Source: Diphasiastrum complanatum
Taxonomy: Eukaryota; Streptophyta; Lycopodiopsida; Lycopodiales; Lycopodiaceae
Reading direction: 5' to 3'
DNA: 64,000 bases
Assembly: GCA_029204225.1 (NCBI GenBank)
Contig: CM055095.1
Location: 66,863,940 to 66,927,939, forward strand
The stretch's first letter is position 1, and each line of letters begins with the position of its first letter. The position numbers and the translations under genes were made by a program. The notes beneath the pieces were generated by a model. That model had not been told where the DNA came from and made no database searches. It saw nothing but the letters and a program-made list of their open reading frames with translations. Shown in pieces: positions 32,838 through 45,127 of the stretch.

Positions 32838-32867
32838 GCTGAAGAAAAAGAGAAGAGGTGGAGACAG
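32838..32867 (+). CDS. bZIP transcription factor, exon 3: 30-nt micro-exon
   Basis: Ten codons, AEEKEKRWRQ, are flanked by AG at 32836-32837 and GTAAGC at 32868. Short charged exons at this place are usual in ABI5/ABF genes, where the zipper is followed by an acidic/basic stretch. The exon is phase 0 at both ends and keeps the frame between exon 2 and exon 4. It is separated from exon 2 by a 27.5-kb intron. The call rests on the match to the family's order and on consensus splice sites. A transcript would confirm it. Confidence 0.85.
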
Positions 32868-33005
32868 GTAAGCTGGATAATTAACGCTTTCTTAAAACAG
32901 CTGCTATTAGTCTACCATTCCAAAATTTGAATCAAGATAATGAAATTTAAGACTACTAGATTCGGCAGTCCACATTTTTTGATACGAGCTTGTTCTTTTT
33001 TGCAG

Positions 33006-33086
33006 CTTATGGAAACTCGAATACCAGTAAATGAACTCAAAAAGCCAATGCGTGTGCTCCGAAGGACCCTAAGTTCAGAATGGTGA
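33006..33086 (+). CDS. bZIP transcription factor, exon 4: C-terminal C4 motif and stop
   Basis: Twenty-six codons and TGA. It begins LMETRIP after AG at 33004-33005 and ends VLRRTLSSEW. The final LRRTLSSEW is the C4 block of the family, in which LRRT or LRRS is followed by a few residues and a terminal tryptophan, and RRTLS is an R-x-x-S kinase site. Intron 3 is 138 bp (32868-33005). With exons 1-3 the protein is 367 residues, a normal length for the family. Downstream sequence to about 33500 is the probable 3' UTR. I did not find a decisive poly-A signal. Confidence 0.9.
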   Translation, partial: LMETRIPVNELKKPMRVLRRTLSSEW

Positions 33087-36000
33087 TTGTTTTCTCTTAG
33101 TGCTTACATGGTCTTTGAAGCTCATGGCTATGGCCAAAGGCTTCCTTATTCAGTGACTCATCAAGCAGTCTTAGATTGTGCTCATGGGGTGTATCCAAGA
33201 TTGTTCACACCAACAATTTGGATGATGTGCAAAGCATATTTGTCAGTTTCGGCGTCGCCTTTGTTGAATGGAGATGAAAAGTGTTTGGGAAAGTACGAGC
33301 CGCTACAAGCTAAAGTGCAGATTTACATTGTGGATTCAGAGGCTTACAAAAGATTAAAGGGAAGGAAAAGGTGCAATGTTATTGAGTAGCTGCATGTGTT
33401 TCAAGGCCATTTATGCCTGTCATGTAGGTATATAAGTAACATTTTAGCCCCTTTTCAATGACTAGAATTAGGTTTGCCATTATCTGCACTTTGTATGTTG
33501 TGGTTGGATGCTATCTAGTACCGGACCTTTCTGAAAACCACGTGTTTGGCATGGCATCATAGTTGTAAGATGTATTTGCTTTGATTTTATTTGTTTATTG
33601 ACTGCTATTTAAGTAGTTCATTGGATTTTGCAATTAACAAGTTTATAGAAAGCAGGCTTACGGTGATTTTTTCTTTGTCCATATTATTTGTGATGTCATA
33701 AAGGTTAGTCTTTGTAGAAATCATGAAGAATTGTACATATCAGACATGCACATTTTGTCTTTGATAGTTGGTATTTTAGTATGTTCAAGTTTATCAATTC
33801 TAAAGCTTAGTAGTAAAGTAGGTAGCTATTATTTCAGTGTATTTTTTGTTTCTTCTTGTCATTTATCTCAACATAAAAGTTATGCTCTCTAGGATAGTAG
33901 CATTTTCTGCCCACAATAAAAAGTATAAACAATTGACAAATTTTTGTGAATGTTCTAATAAAAAGAGTGACAATGCTTCAATCAAAAAAGTGATTGGTGA
34001 TATAAACCCCTTGAATTCCTCTTCATGCGATTCCTCTCGCAAACATTCCTAAGCATATTCATACATTCAGAGACCTTTCCCCCCTGGTACTTTCTGGCGG
34101 TATGAAAGGGCAATAGCAAGGATATGCCATTGATTGGCTTGGCCATATATGAATCTGGCATGACATAATGGCTATAGTTGTGATTGAGGATATCCCTTAA
34201 TAATACCTTTTAGAATAATGTTCATCGTTTTGTTACCAGAAAAATGTCAACTAGGCCATGGTTTGATAGATACGTGTGCACATGTGTTCATTTTTATAAT
34301 CCGTCGATTTTGTATTATGACGAATTTGGATTCTGCTGTAAAACCATTGAAAAAGTTGCAATATATAGCTGTTTTTTGTGCTAGTTCCACCATGTTGTGT
34401 ACTTTTATGAAATGTCGCTCTTGCTTGCCAATGAGATTTTTCCATTCCTTGCGATGACCATATGCTAAGACTTCCACTATTTCTTGCAAAGAATGTCGAA
34501 TGATGTCGTAATATGGGTGCACGTGTAAGTCGTTGATACATAATCACGTTCTCTTGTCAATGAACATTGGACAAAATTGTGAGCTTGTTTTGATGCCCTA
34601 GGAAAATCTGGGGCTTGGAGTCAACATGCTTGAATAGGAACACTTAGAAGATCGGTGAACATACCTTTTTGACTCATCAAAAAGAAGCTTCCTCTAAAAA
34701 TGAGAGGTTCACTCTTGAATCTCTCTATCTTTGTGATTTTGTCCTAGAATTCGCTTAATTGGTTGGAGATGGAATGCCGAACTATCCATAGTTAATCATG
34801 AATGTTAAATCGCTTGCAAGGAAAAAACTGTACTTTTTGTCCAGTAGTATGCAATCATTTGGAGCATTTTGAAGTATGTATGTTATAGGTGGTGGTGTTA
34901 TGGGTAGATCAATCGTCTGTTACTTGATACAGTCATTGCTCATTTTCGTCTTTTATAGTAGATTTGCAAGTTTCTTTCTTGTAATAAAAGAAGAGACCAT
35001 ATAGCTTGTTGAGTTGAATTAGCCTTCGTGATAAAGACCTTTAAACACATATGTTGAAATTGTATACCTGTTCTAAAATAAAAATGTTCGATAACAACCT
35101 TTGCAATATTATCAATGTCATTGCATTGTAGGTAAATCATATGATCCATTGTAAATTGTTTCAGAATGTTTTCAGACTTGACAATGATAGTGAATTATAT
35201 TGCTTTTACATATGGTAGAATCTTTACCTATGCAGATGAAGACTATGTAATTGGAAATATATGCCTCTTCCATTCATGTACAAGTAATTAATCTTGCAAT
35301 TTAACTTTTTGAAATAAGCATGTTGGTTTGAGTTTTGCATCTAGGGTTGGTCAATATTTAATCTTGGAGAGGGAAGCTTAGGGAATTTAGGATTGGAGTT
35401 ACGAATTTACAGTTAGCAGATAATTATGTTCAACATGCAAGTGAGAGTTGGCTACGTTGAAGTGTTAGTTAGCTTGGGTTTTGATTAATGCTTATTGGAG
35501 ATTGAGTTGGTCATTACAACTTGAGAACTTATGCATGACCTATTGTTGGCCATTTGAATTGGTCAAGGCATCTCTATAGAGTGACAATCTTGGTGTACAT
35601 GATATAGATATCTTTGATATTAAGTGGACTCCAAAGGAAGAAAACCTGAAATCTTATCAGATTTGGTAAAAATAAGCACACACGAGGCGGTAATGTCGTT
35701 TACATGGTCACTCGAATTTTCTGTAATATTATCATCAAGCATGACTTGATTGACTCAACCCAAACAACGAAGAGATGAGCCTTATGGTTATGATTTCAAT
35801 GCATCATTTACATAAAAACGGTCCATGTTTTCTATCGTCGTACTTCAATGAGTTAAAGTGTAGTACAACATCAGATTTCAATCATAAAATAACTATGTTT
35901 TTCAAGTAAAATTCTAATTGGCAATGTGTCATCTAGGCTTACTAAAGTTGCTCAAAACTAAGAGCTAAAAAACTTATATGAAGAATTTGATCTATTCTCC

Positions 36001-37800
36001 CCCTTTCCAGACAATAGACACACTCACTTTGTCAACACATGAAATATTGCATTAGCATTGATGATGAAATAGCTGAAATCTACTATTTTCCTCAATGGTG
36101 TTTGCTAGTAATTAGTTGCTTTGCATAAAAGATTATAATATATATGCTAAATGAGCTAGTTAGTTAGATCCCTTGTCGGTTGGACAAGAATGTGTTTCGT
36201 CTTCCAATAACGTTAAATGAATGGCGTATCTTTGAGATATTCTTTTGAGGGTATAAGATTCTTGAATTTTCTTGGTTTGTTTTCTAAAATTATGTTCTTG
36301 ATGTGTTTCTCTTGTTTATTTTCAAGGGTTTATGATGCTTGACTTTTCTGAACTTCTTATTTATTATCCCTCCAACAAAGCTAGTCTCATGTTTTCTTGA
36401 TTTAAGCTTCTTTTCTTATTTTTCAGAGTTACACGACTTTCAGGTTATCTGCAAGTTGAAGTAAAATATTAAATAGTTGAATATTTTGAATTGCTGAAGA
36501 TCATTATATCAATGGAGCCATCAACAATAGTTAAAGAGCAACAATTAATGGGATGTGCGCTATCAAATTTTTATTTTTTGACTTTTTACCTTTGCAATCT
36601 ACAAACTACGAGCCACAAAGCAAAGCAACTTCCAATCAACTGTTAAAATTGAAGGAAGTCCTTTCTTCAACCTTTTTTTTTTTTTTTTTTTTTTGTGATT
36701 GCCAAATTGGGATCAGAAAATTGAATATATACTAATGAGTTTAATTTTTATATTTTAGAGTGTACTAACCTCCATGCGCAGTTTTATCATGTAATTATGA
36801 TTACTTGGCTCATTAGTGTGTGTGCAAGATGATGAGTCTAACCATGAAAAAAGGAGCTTCACAATTTGGTCACGGATGAAACCAATTGTTTGGATAAGTT
36901 CTATTGTGAATGTCGTCCACTCTGAGGAAACTCCATCATTTCTCAATCTTTGTACTCAGTAGGTTAAAGTTCTAAGCTAAATGCAATACACGACATAAAG
37001 AATCATCAGAGTAGAATTCATTATTGTCGAGATATAGTGTTGAAATAACTAACTGCTCAATCCGTTTGTTGGATCAGTGCCTCCCTAATTGGATGGATCT
37101 AGAGGGCAAAGATGGGGTTCCTTGGATCTATTTCAGGTGAGTATCGCTTGTAGCGAACCAAACGCAACCAAACACAACAAATTTTGCATACAACACCTTT
37201 TTTGAAAGAAGCATCGATGATGGAAATTATAAAAGTATTGTAAGAATTAAGAACTCCTAAGACATAACCTACAAACGTCAAGAAGACAAGAAAACATATA
37301 ATTTGTAGAACACTTCAAGGAGCTAGCATGGGACGATTGTTCCATACAATAGACGCAATCTCGCCAAGATCCATGTCTCTCGTACAATAGAGCAGTTATG
37401 ACCTAAGGAGAAGCCAATAGAGCACTAAGAGCTACACCAAAGCCCAAAAGCAGGAATGAGGCTAGAGTAGGATTTTCTCCCTTCTTGTAGGGCGGCCAGT
37501 ATGCATGGTCTCTCATCCCCTAGGTGCTCATACAATTGCTCTATCCATCCACCATCCAAAGCTACATGAGGTATCTCAGTCCCAACCTGCTGGTGGTCCC
37601 ATAGAGTCTAATAATAATTAATATAAGCAATACTAATTATTGAAACTATTGTATGAACCACATGGACTCACTCTATTATACTAAGAGCAATCACAATACA
37701 ATTTATAAAAATTTCTATATGTGAAAATTTTAAATTGAATCCTTGCATATGCTCGGTCCATCAAGCTTTCCTACCTCTTAAATTTGATTGATTACATGTA
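33087..37800. other. Probable 3' UTR, then gene-poor AT-rich DNA
   Basis: The first few hundred bases after the bZIP stop are probable 3' UTR. No clear poly-A signal was found near the stop. Beyond that there is no gene. A run of about 26 T occurs near 36668-36694. The short open frames show no known motif. Confidence 0.45.
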
Positions 37801-37859
37801 GAAGTTGATAATCATGTAGACAGTGACAAATTTATTCCCATATAACTAATGTCTCCAAC

Positions 37860-38611
37860 TTTTAAAAGTATGGATTATGGAAATTCACACGTGGGAATGT
37901 CCTAATGTGTGAAATTGATCTCCTAAGCTTGGCTCATGCACTATAGATCATCTATTGATTGAAATCCAAGATCAATGACAAGATCTAAGGCAATAAGACC
38001 ATTCTACATGCATTCATTCATTACCAAAAGGTGTTTCACACATGTGGAAGACTTCATGAAATAAACTAAGTCCCAACAAGCTCCTCTCCTTGGGTAGAGA
38101 GAGAAAACAACACTTTTGGGCTCATCTAGAGAGAGAAGGCAATACAAGCAAAATTGGCAAATCTCCAAATTGACTCAAAAACTCATAGATCTCTCATACA
38201 TTAATGAAGGGAATGAAAGTACATATGGAAACTTGTGGAGATCCAAGCTTAATTCCTATTGGACCCCTTAAACATAGCCTCTCTAATCCTATTGGGTGTG
38301 TGATGCAACATGCCTCACTTTTGATTGGACCCTTCCAACACATCTCTCTCTTATGATTGGACCCTTTGACTTTTGCCACCACATAGGGTGCATCACTCAT
38401 CAAACCTAAACTTGACATGTGTAAGCAACCTAACTAGCTTGAGTTACATCTCAATTAAATTTTGGCCTAATCATGACAAAACATGTGTACTTGACCATTT
38501 GACCTCTAAAGCCTAAATTGGCCCTATCACCTAGTGACACCAAGATGCTTGACTAGCAATCTTTATGATACCCCTAAAGTCAACATTATAAACTATTTCT
38601 AACTATTTAAC
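37860..38611 (-). mobile_element. Candidate copia LTR, minus strand
   Basis: The right end reads ...CTAACTATTTAACA, giving a TGTTAAATAG start on the minus strand. The interior has several spaced copies of ATTGGACC or CCTATTGG and GAGAGAG motifs, as in the LTR at 46811-47529. The left end could not be fixed and no second LTR or primer-binding site was found, so a solo LTR is likely. Confidence 0.35.
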
Positions 38612-38699
38612 AATGTGGGAACATGATCCACACATGTGAAATGTACTCACAAACATAAAATCATAAAATAACCAAGATAAATTTTTGACAATTTTTCAC

Positions 38700-39457
38700 A
38701 TGGATCGCACAAAGAGCTCTTTTCTTGAATTGTATACTTCAATTGATAACCATAAGGCTATTTTCTTTTAAAGTCAACTGGCAAGTCATCCTATAGCATA
38801 ACAACTCCATTTGCAAAATCACTAGCATAGGTTTTGACAACAAATGGTATGTCATGATTAGCAAATGGCAAAAGGGAGCAAAAGGAAGTAGCTCCTTGAG
38901 TTTTCTAAAACATTTTTCCAACTCATTATTCCCCTCAATAGAAGGTTGAGTTTTTTGTTTCTTACTTTTTTTGTTCTCCTTCGGAGCACCATTGAGGGGT
39001 GTAACAATTTGAGCATAACTCTCTATATGGTTGTGACACCACACGTGAAACCCATAAATATTTAAACTCTCATAGTTTTTTATTGTGGCCTTTCGTTAAT
39101 ACCTTTAGCTTATCATAATCAATCTCAATGCCTTGAGATGTGACACGATGTTCGAGATAAAGTGATTCTTCATGAAAGAATTCACATTTAGACAATTTGG
39201 CATAAAACTTATTGTGCCTAATTTTGTTAGGATAGTTTGAAGCTATTTATCATTATGAAATTGGATATAGTATTACTTGGTCCTGAAATCAACATTAAGG
39301 AAGTACTTGGCTCACCAAGACAATCCACTAGATCATCCATTCATCGCAAAACATACCTATTCTTGATGGCAATTTGTTTTTTAAAAGGACTGGTGCACCC
39401 CATCTGGATTTGCTAGGCCGAATATGACTCAAGTAGTTCTTGATTTGCCTAGCAACC
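38700..39457 (-). mobile_element. Old gypsy relic, RT end and RNase H (left part)
   Basis: On the minus strand, 38739-39044 reads SYAQIVTPLNGAPKENKKSK and LEKCFRKLKELLPFAPFC, the RT/RNase H connection of gypsy. 39060-39430 holds degraded RT (NVNSFMKNHF, LIMISLKVLT). The relic is interrupted at 39458 by the 11.4-kb gypsy element and resumes at 50861. Confidence 0.65.
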
Positions 39458-39983
39458 TGTTACGTACCCATAAGGGTACGCAATAGGAAACTTGAGGTGA
39501 CGGTCTCAGTTATGGGACAGAAGGTTGATCTGGAGCTATAGGTCTTTTGGATGCCATGTGTCAATGTCTCATTGGCACGCGGTGACTCGTTGTTATGGAC
39601 CCGCGTCAGTGTGCACAACTGCTGCGTGTCATTAGTCATGCGTGACTCCTATGGAGGGAGATGACCCACTTGGACTATGTATATAGAGGTGGATCTCCAT
39701 GAGTTGGGTATTCATTCTCTCCTGGAGAATGAAGAGCTCTTCCACTGGTGGTCAGGTCAGGACGAGTATCTAGGCCTCAGGATGTAGGTAGGTGAGGGTC
39801 GAGGGTAAGGCATGGTGGTATGGGACACCATGGCTTACATGAGATCCGAGCTTGCTTGATGGCGGTCTGTAGCTCCAGTGCACGGGGGTGAGGTGGCAGT
39901 ACCTCTATGGTTGGGTGGTAACGTAGCGTTCATCACTTGTTTGTACTTTAGCAATGATAGGCATGACGATGGAGATTATAACA
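39458..39983 (+). mobile_element. Gypsy 5' LTR
   Basis: It matches 50330-50855 closely. A hairpin lies at its very start (CGTACCC, ATAA, GGGTACG). A TATATAGAGG sequence near 39681 is a candidate promoter. Confidence 0.9.
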
Positions 39984-41387
39984 GTTGGTATCAGAGCCAC
40001 CAATCATTGTGAATAAGGTGCAATCGCTCTAACTTATGTTATTGGTTGGTTTTTTAGCTGATGTTTTTAAAGGCTTAGTTGATTTTGTTGAATCGATCTG
40101 AACAACTTTGCTTTTTGGTTCGTCTCAATCTGAGGTCGTTTTGATTGAAAACGAACCACCTTTGCTAGCTACGGTGGTAGTAGTCGGTTTCTTTTGAATG
40201 TTTTACGGTTTTTATAACCCGCGCGTCCGCGCGGATCTACGTGCGTGCCTACTGGTTTCAGTTCCGTACAATTTCAAAAATTTGTGCATTTTTCTAGGCA
40301 GCCGCTGTAGTTTGCGGGACTCCCACACATCTGCTTACTGGAGGAGCTTTTTTTATGTATAATAATTACTCTTCACAGATTCATTAACTCTTGGTTGTAA
40401 AGAATTTTATGTACCTTAAAAGTACAATACACCTGCATATGTTGAGGAAGTTTGCAATGGCTAAAAAAGCTTTGCTTTTCTCAATGTATGTTGCAAAGCC
40501 TTGTTTAGTCAACGTAAACTTTGAACTTGATTGCAACCTGTTTGTACTTGTAAAGTACGTGGTAAACTCTGAAACTTTGTTTCAAAGCTTTTTTTTGTTT
40601 AACTTTTAATCTAAAAGTTATTCTAGTTTACAAAGTTTTTATTCTAAGTTATAAAACTTAGTCTCAAAGTTTGTAAATAAAAGCTTTTGTAAATTTTAAT
40701 TTTGCTTCAACTAAATTTTGAAGAAAGGGGGGGAGAAATAAAACAAAAGTACACAGTTGTACTTGCAGGCTGTACCTGCTGCAGGTACAGACCTGTGTAC
40801 CCTTTTTCTTATTTTTCTTAGCCTCTTTCTTGGACTTAATCCTCCTCTTTCTAATCTTCCACCTACACACCAAGAAAAATTGGTAAATCCTTCATCCTTT
40901 TCTCTTTTGGGGAGAAAAATTGATGTTTTTTTCCTCTACTTCCTCCTCATGAACGTACAGCTGTACCTGCACTTTCTCCTTTGCCTAAGGACAAGCCTTA
41001 GAGGAGATTTAGGTGTATCTTTAGGCCTTAAGGCCATGAGGTCAAGGCGGTGATCCAAAAGTTGGGTGGGGATGTGACCCAAGTGACCCTTGGGTGAGGT
41101 GGCATAAAGAGGGTGGTGGCCATGTGAGTTGAGGGTAGGTGGACCCACATAAGGGGATGCCACTTGTTTTAGGTGCCCATGTGCTTGCTAGGTGGCGACC
41201 ATAAGGCCCGCCACCCGGCAAGGATTTTTTAAGAAGGAAAAGAAGGGGAATGGGGGGTATAGGCTCCATTTCCATCATTGAGTTGCTTATTGTGGCTTAG
41301 TCTCCTTGAGTAGTGGTCTCAAGTTCTCTAAGTCCTTTTGTTGCGAAGCCCTTGTAGTTTTTTCTTTGCCTTCTTCCTTAGTGCACC
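39984..41387 (+). mobile_element. Gypsy 5' leader with primer-binding site and palindromes
   Basis: Non-coding. The primer-binding site is TGGTATCAGAGCC at 39986. A CpG-rich hairpin, CCGCGCGTCCGCGCGG, lies at 40219-40234. A nested palindrome occupies 40749-40800. GTAC-containing words recur through 40410-40965. No ORF of note precedes gag. Confidence 0.7.
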
Positions 41388-42350
41388 ATGGACCCTGTTA
41401 TGCCCTCGGGTGAAGGACCATCTTCACCACCTCCTCCTCATGATGTGGACATTAACCAGCTTGTTCAGGCCCTAAATATGCTGCAAAATCAAATTTTAGA
41501 AATGCAGGCCAAGCATGCCGCGACCGAGCAAAAGTGGCGTTCTTTGACGCACTCGCGGTCCATTGGCGCTTATCCAATGTTTAATCCGGAATTTTTTTCA
41601 GGTGAAAAGAAAGACTGGCTTCCCGATGTGGCATTGTTATGGCTAGATCGATGGAATAGTCATTTTTTCATGCACGATGCGCCTGATAGTACGAAGATCG
41701 CTTATGCTCTCATGTTTTTACGCGGAAAAGCATTTACATGGTGGTAGGATCTAAAGGAGAGGGCTACTGCCCCTTCTACATGGGACACCTTTCAATAAGC
41801 CTTTAAAACGACTTTTCTTCCGGTGTTGGATGATTTTGAGCATTGGCGGCGTTTTGCCACAATGCAGATGGGTACTAGGTCGTTAGATGCCTATATCCAG
41901 GTCCAAGAAAATTTGTCTCGATTCGCCTCGCGAATCGATCCTATCATGTTAAAGTTACATTTCATCTTGGGGCTTCCAAAGGAATTTCAGCTAGAAGTGT
42001 GGCGTAACCAACCGTAGACAATCGAAGATGCGGTTTGCTTTGCGAAAATCTTCGATGACTTCCATTTTGCCTCTCGTAAGGAGCAGGCTTTGCCCAAGGC
42101 TGAACAGAAAGAAAAGAAAATTTTTCAAGAATCCGGACAAAGACAAGACGGTGGACACCGGTTTCCAAGGCGGGAAAAAGCGTGTCAAATTCGAATGCGC
42201 CGACTACGACAAGGTGAGAACCGGCGGGTTGTATTTCTCCTGCATGGAGAAGGGACATCTTTCAAAAGATTGCCCAAAGAAAAAGCAAAAGAAATCTGGC
42301 GGGCAACCTAAATCTTTTAAAGCGCCAGGTAATTCTAGTATTTCTTTTGT
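41388..42350 (+). pseudogene. Gypsy gag
   Basis: It starts MDPVMPSGEGPSSPPPP. The capsid region includes FNPEFFSGEKKDW, AYALMFLRGKAFTWW (then a stop), FEHWRRFATMQMG, RSLDAYIQVQENLSRFA and PKEFQLEVWRNQP (then a stop). The zinc knuckle reads FSCMEKGHLSKDC. The first cysteine of CX2CX4HX4C is not present at its usual place. In-frame stops near 41745, 41797 and 42015 break the gag. Confidence 0.85.
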
Positions 42351-43200
42351 TGATTTATCCTTTAAGGATGGCACTATTTGTAAGAATTGTTGTTTTAATA
42401 CAGCTGTTTTTGGCCCCCATGATCTCATTCGTATGAATGAAATTGTAGGACGCCAAGCTGTGACTGCTCTGTTTGATGATGGTTCCACACATAACTTTAT
42501 AAATGCTAAACTGGTGCAGAAGCTCAGGGCGGCTACCACGCCAAGTAATCACTTGTATGTGGCGTCGGGGGAAGATCGACAAGCTTGGGATCAGCTTGTT
42601 CCTCAGCTGTCGTTTCAAATTCAAGATTATGTTGAACTGCTAGGTTTTCATATTATGAACTTGGATAGCGTAGACATAATCTTAGGAAAAGAATGGTTTT
42701 ATTCTAAAAACGAGTCTTTAAGAAAAGATTATGTTACTCATAGTATTTCTTTTTTGCATAAAGGCTCGTTGGTTGAGCTAAAAGGCGATGTAAATAGACC
42801 TTTTGATCCTTTGGTATCTGCTTTAGAAGTTGTAGAATATTTGAAAGATTATGGTAATAAAGTTTATCTTTGTTTTTTGAAAGATGAAATTTATGTGGAT
42901 GACCATGCAGTCCAGAGTCTAGATATTGATTTATCGCATTTGCCTTTGAATGTGCCTGTAAATAATTCCTTAAGTGTTAACTCACATGAAGGAATAATAT
43001 TTAACAAACTTAGGCAAGAATATAGCGATGTTTTTCCTGATAAACTCTCTGATGGCCTACCTCCCCAAAGGAGTGTTGACCATCAGATAGAGTTGCTTCC
43101 TAGAAGCCAACATGTATCTCTTTTTCCATATAGGGTTAGCATCAAGGAAGAGGATAAAATTTCTAAGCAGTTACAAGAACTCCTTAGGATGGGCCACATA
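42351..43200 (+). pseudogene. Gypsy protease and RT N-terminus, cut by copia
   Basis: The protease shows VTALFDDGSTHNFINAKLV and later VDIILGKEWFYSKN. The RT N-terminus has YSDVFPDKLSDGLPPQR, VDHQIELLP and ISKQLQELLRMGHI. The frame is open up to 43200, where the copia LTR begins after the codon for GHI. The RT resumes at 47535 with RPSKSPWGAP. Confidence 0.88.
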
Positions 43201-43424
43201 TGTGAAGAATTGAAAAAGATTATGTTAGATATAGGGGCCTTATGTTTTTATATCAAGCATCTAGGTGTAGGATGTTGATAGGAACAAATTTGGCATAGAT
43301 GGCAAATTATGCATTTCCACTTGTAATGCCACTATTGAGCCAAAATAGAGTAAGAGGCTAAACTCATGCCAATTAGAGTGTAGACAAGTGTAATGCTTTC
43401 AAGACTAGAGTACAAGCTCTGAGG

Positions 43425-43931
43425 ATGGACAAGCTTTCTCTCACTCATAATAATGGCAAAGCTCTCTTTGCCAAGGATAAGCACAAATGGAGGAGCAAGA
43501 ACCAACATCAACAATCCTCAAGGAAGGACAAAGTCAAGTCCAAAGACAAAGATGAGGAGGAAGATGATTCCTCTAATGCTTCATCATCCAAGATCAAGAA
43601 GAACAAGATCAAGTGCTTTTATTGTGTCAAGAAAGGCCATTATGCCACCAATTGCTTCAAGAAGAAGAATCAACTCAAGCAAGCCAACATTACCAATGAG
43701 AAGGAAGACATTATTACAAGTGATGGAAAGGGATCTCTTATGGTCTCTAGTTTCTCATCTACTCCTTTCAAGAAGGACGGCCTATGGTATATTGATAATG
43801 GAGCCTCTTCACATATGTGTAGCTCCAAGGACTCTGTCTCTTCTATTGCACCTTATGATGGAGTCAAGAAATCAATATACACTGCAAATGATTTTGAATG
43901 TCCTATTGAAGGCATAGGAAACATCCCTTGA
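43425..43931 (+). pseudogene. Copia gag end and protease
   Basis: The frame opens inside gag. A lysine/aspartate-rich stretch is followed by a zinc knuckle, CFYCVKKGHYATNC (CX2CX4HX4C). The protease active site reads WYIDNGASSHMCSSKD, with the catalytic Asp kept. The next frame (43928) continues the protein after a frameshift near 43930. The original N-terminus is deleted. Confidence 0.88.
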
Positions 43932-45127
43932 AGCTTGCATCCTCTAAAGTTCTTTCTCTCTCTAAAGTTTTTTATGTACCTAAGCTTACTAAGAATCTTA
44001 TTAGTGTTGGCCAATTGCTTGATAATGGCCTTGATGTAAAATTCAATGTTGATACTTGCACCATCAAGAAGAATGATGAGATACTTGCATTAGGATCTAG
44101 ATTTGGAGGCATCTATAAATTAGATCCAAATGAGTATGTGAATGCTTGTAATGTTGCTCTTGTGAAAAAGCTCTCTATGGAGGAATTATGGCATAGGAGG
44201 TTGGGACATCCCAACTACAAATCCATGCTCTCTATGATCAAAGAGGCCAAAGCTATTGGCTTGCCAAAGTCATTCTCCAAGAAGATCAAGCTTTGTGAGG
44301 CTTGTGCTATTGCTAAATCTCACAAAAAGCCATTTACAAGATCTTCTATCAAAAGCAAGCATCCTTTGGAGTTAATCCTCTCGGATGTGCATTTCTCATC
44401 AACTATAAGCAAGGGAGGAGCCACTTGTTTTGTTACTTTCATTGATGATTTCACAAGATTCACTTGGATATATCTTCTTGCTTCTAAATCTATGGTGTTT
44501 GATCATTTCCTTATTCTCAAAGCTAATGTAGAGAAGCAATTCTCATTCAAGATTAAAGCTCTTAGAAGTGATGGAGGTGGTGAATATATCTCCAATAAAT
44601 TTCATGAATTTTGTGAGCTTGAAGAGATCAAAAGAGAGTTCTCTTGTGCCTACTCTCCATCTCAAAATGGAGTGGCCGAGAGAAAGAATAGATCTCTATG
44701 TGAATGTGCAAGATCTATGAGAATTGAGGCATCTTTGCCCAAAGATTTTTGGGGAGAAGCCATTAATTGTGCAAATTATCTTTGCAATAGGCTCCCACAT
44801 ATAGCTCTTGGAGGAAAGTCACCATATGAAATCTTATATTTGAAGAAGCCTAAGGTTGATCACCTTAGAGTTTTTGGATGCATATGCTTTGCCCATATTC
44901 CCTTGGAAACAAGGAAGAAGGAAGATCCTAGTGCATGCAAAGGGATCATGGTTGGATACTCATCCACCAAGAAGGCCTATAGAGTCTTTGTACTCTCTAC
45001 TTCTCAAGTTATTGAAAGTAGAGATGTTGTCTTTCATGAAGATCAACACTCATCTTTTGAAGAGGCCGAGATCAAGAAGTCTATGGATGCATCACCAATT
45101 ATTGATTTGATGACAACCATGATGTGA
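43928..45127 (+). CDS. Copia integrase, triad intact
   Basis: A 399-codon frame. The zinc-binding region has ELWHRRLGHPNYKSM and LCEACAIAKSHKKPF. The integrase core keeps D,D,E: ILSDVHFSS, KALRSDGGGEYIS and NGVAERKNRSL. It continues with FWGEAINCANYLCNRLPH, VDHLRVFGCICFAH and GIMVGYSSTKKAYRVF. The integrase inserts the cDNA into the genome. This part looks uninterrupted, although the element as a whole is deleted at its 5' end. Confidence 0.9.
   Translation: MKLASSKVLSLSKVFYVPKLTKNLISVGQLLDNGLDVKFNVDTCTIKKNDEILALGSRFGGIYKLDPNEYVNACNVALVKKLSMEELWHRRLGHPNYKSMLSMIKEAKAIGLPKSFSKKIKLCEACAIAKSHKKPFTRSSIKSKHPLELILSDVHFSSTISKGGATCFVTFIDDFTRFTWIYLLASKSMVFDHFLILKANVEKQFSFKIKALRSDGGGEYISNKFHEFCELEEIKREFSCAYSPSQNGVAERKNRSLCECARSMRIEASLPKDFWGEAINCANYLCNRLPHIALGGKSPYEILYLKKPKVDHLRVFGCICFAHIPLETRKKEDPSACKGIMVGYSSTKKAYRVFVLSTSQVIESRDVVFHEDQHSSFEEAEIKKSMDASPIIDLMTTMM

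Noticed and set aside
33087-33389. A 100-codon ORF directly after the bZIP stop
   Set aside because: It starts one base after the stop, has no known motif and most likely lies in the 3' UTR.
36668-36694. A retroposon tail (run of T)
   Set aside because: No element body or target duplication could be recognised beside it.
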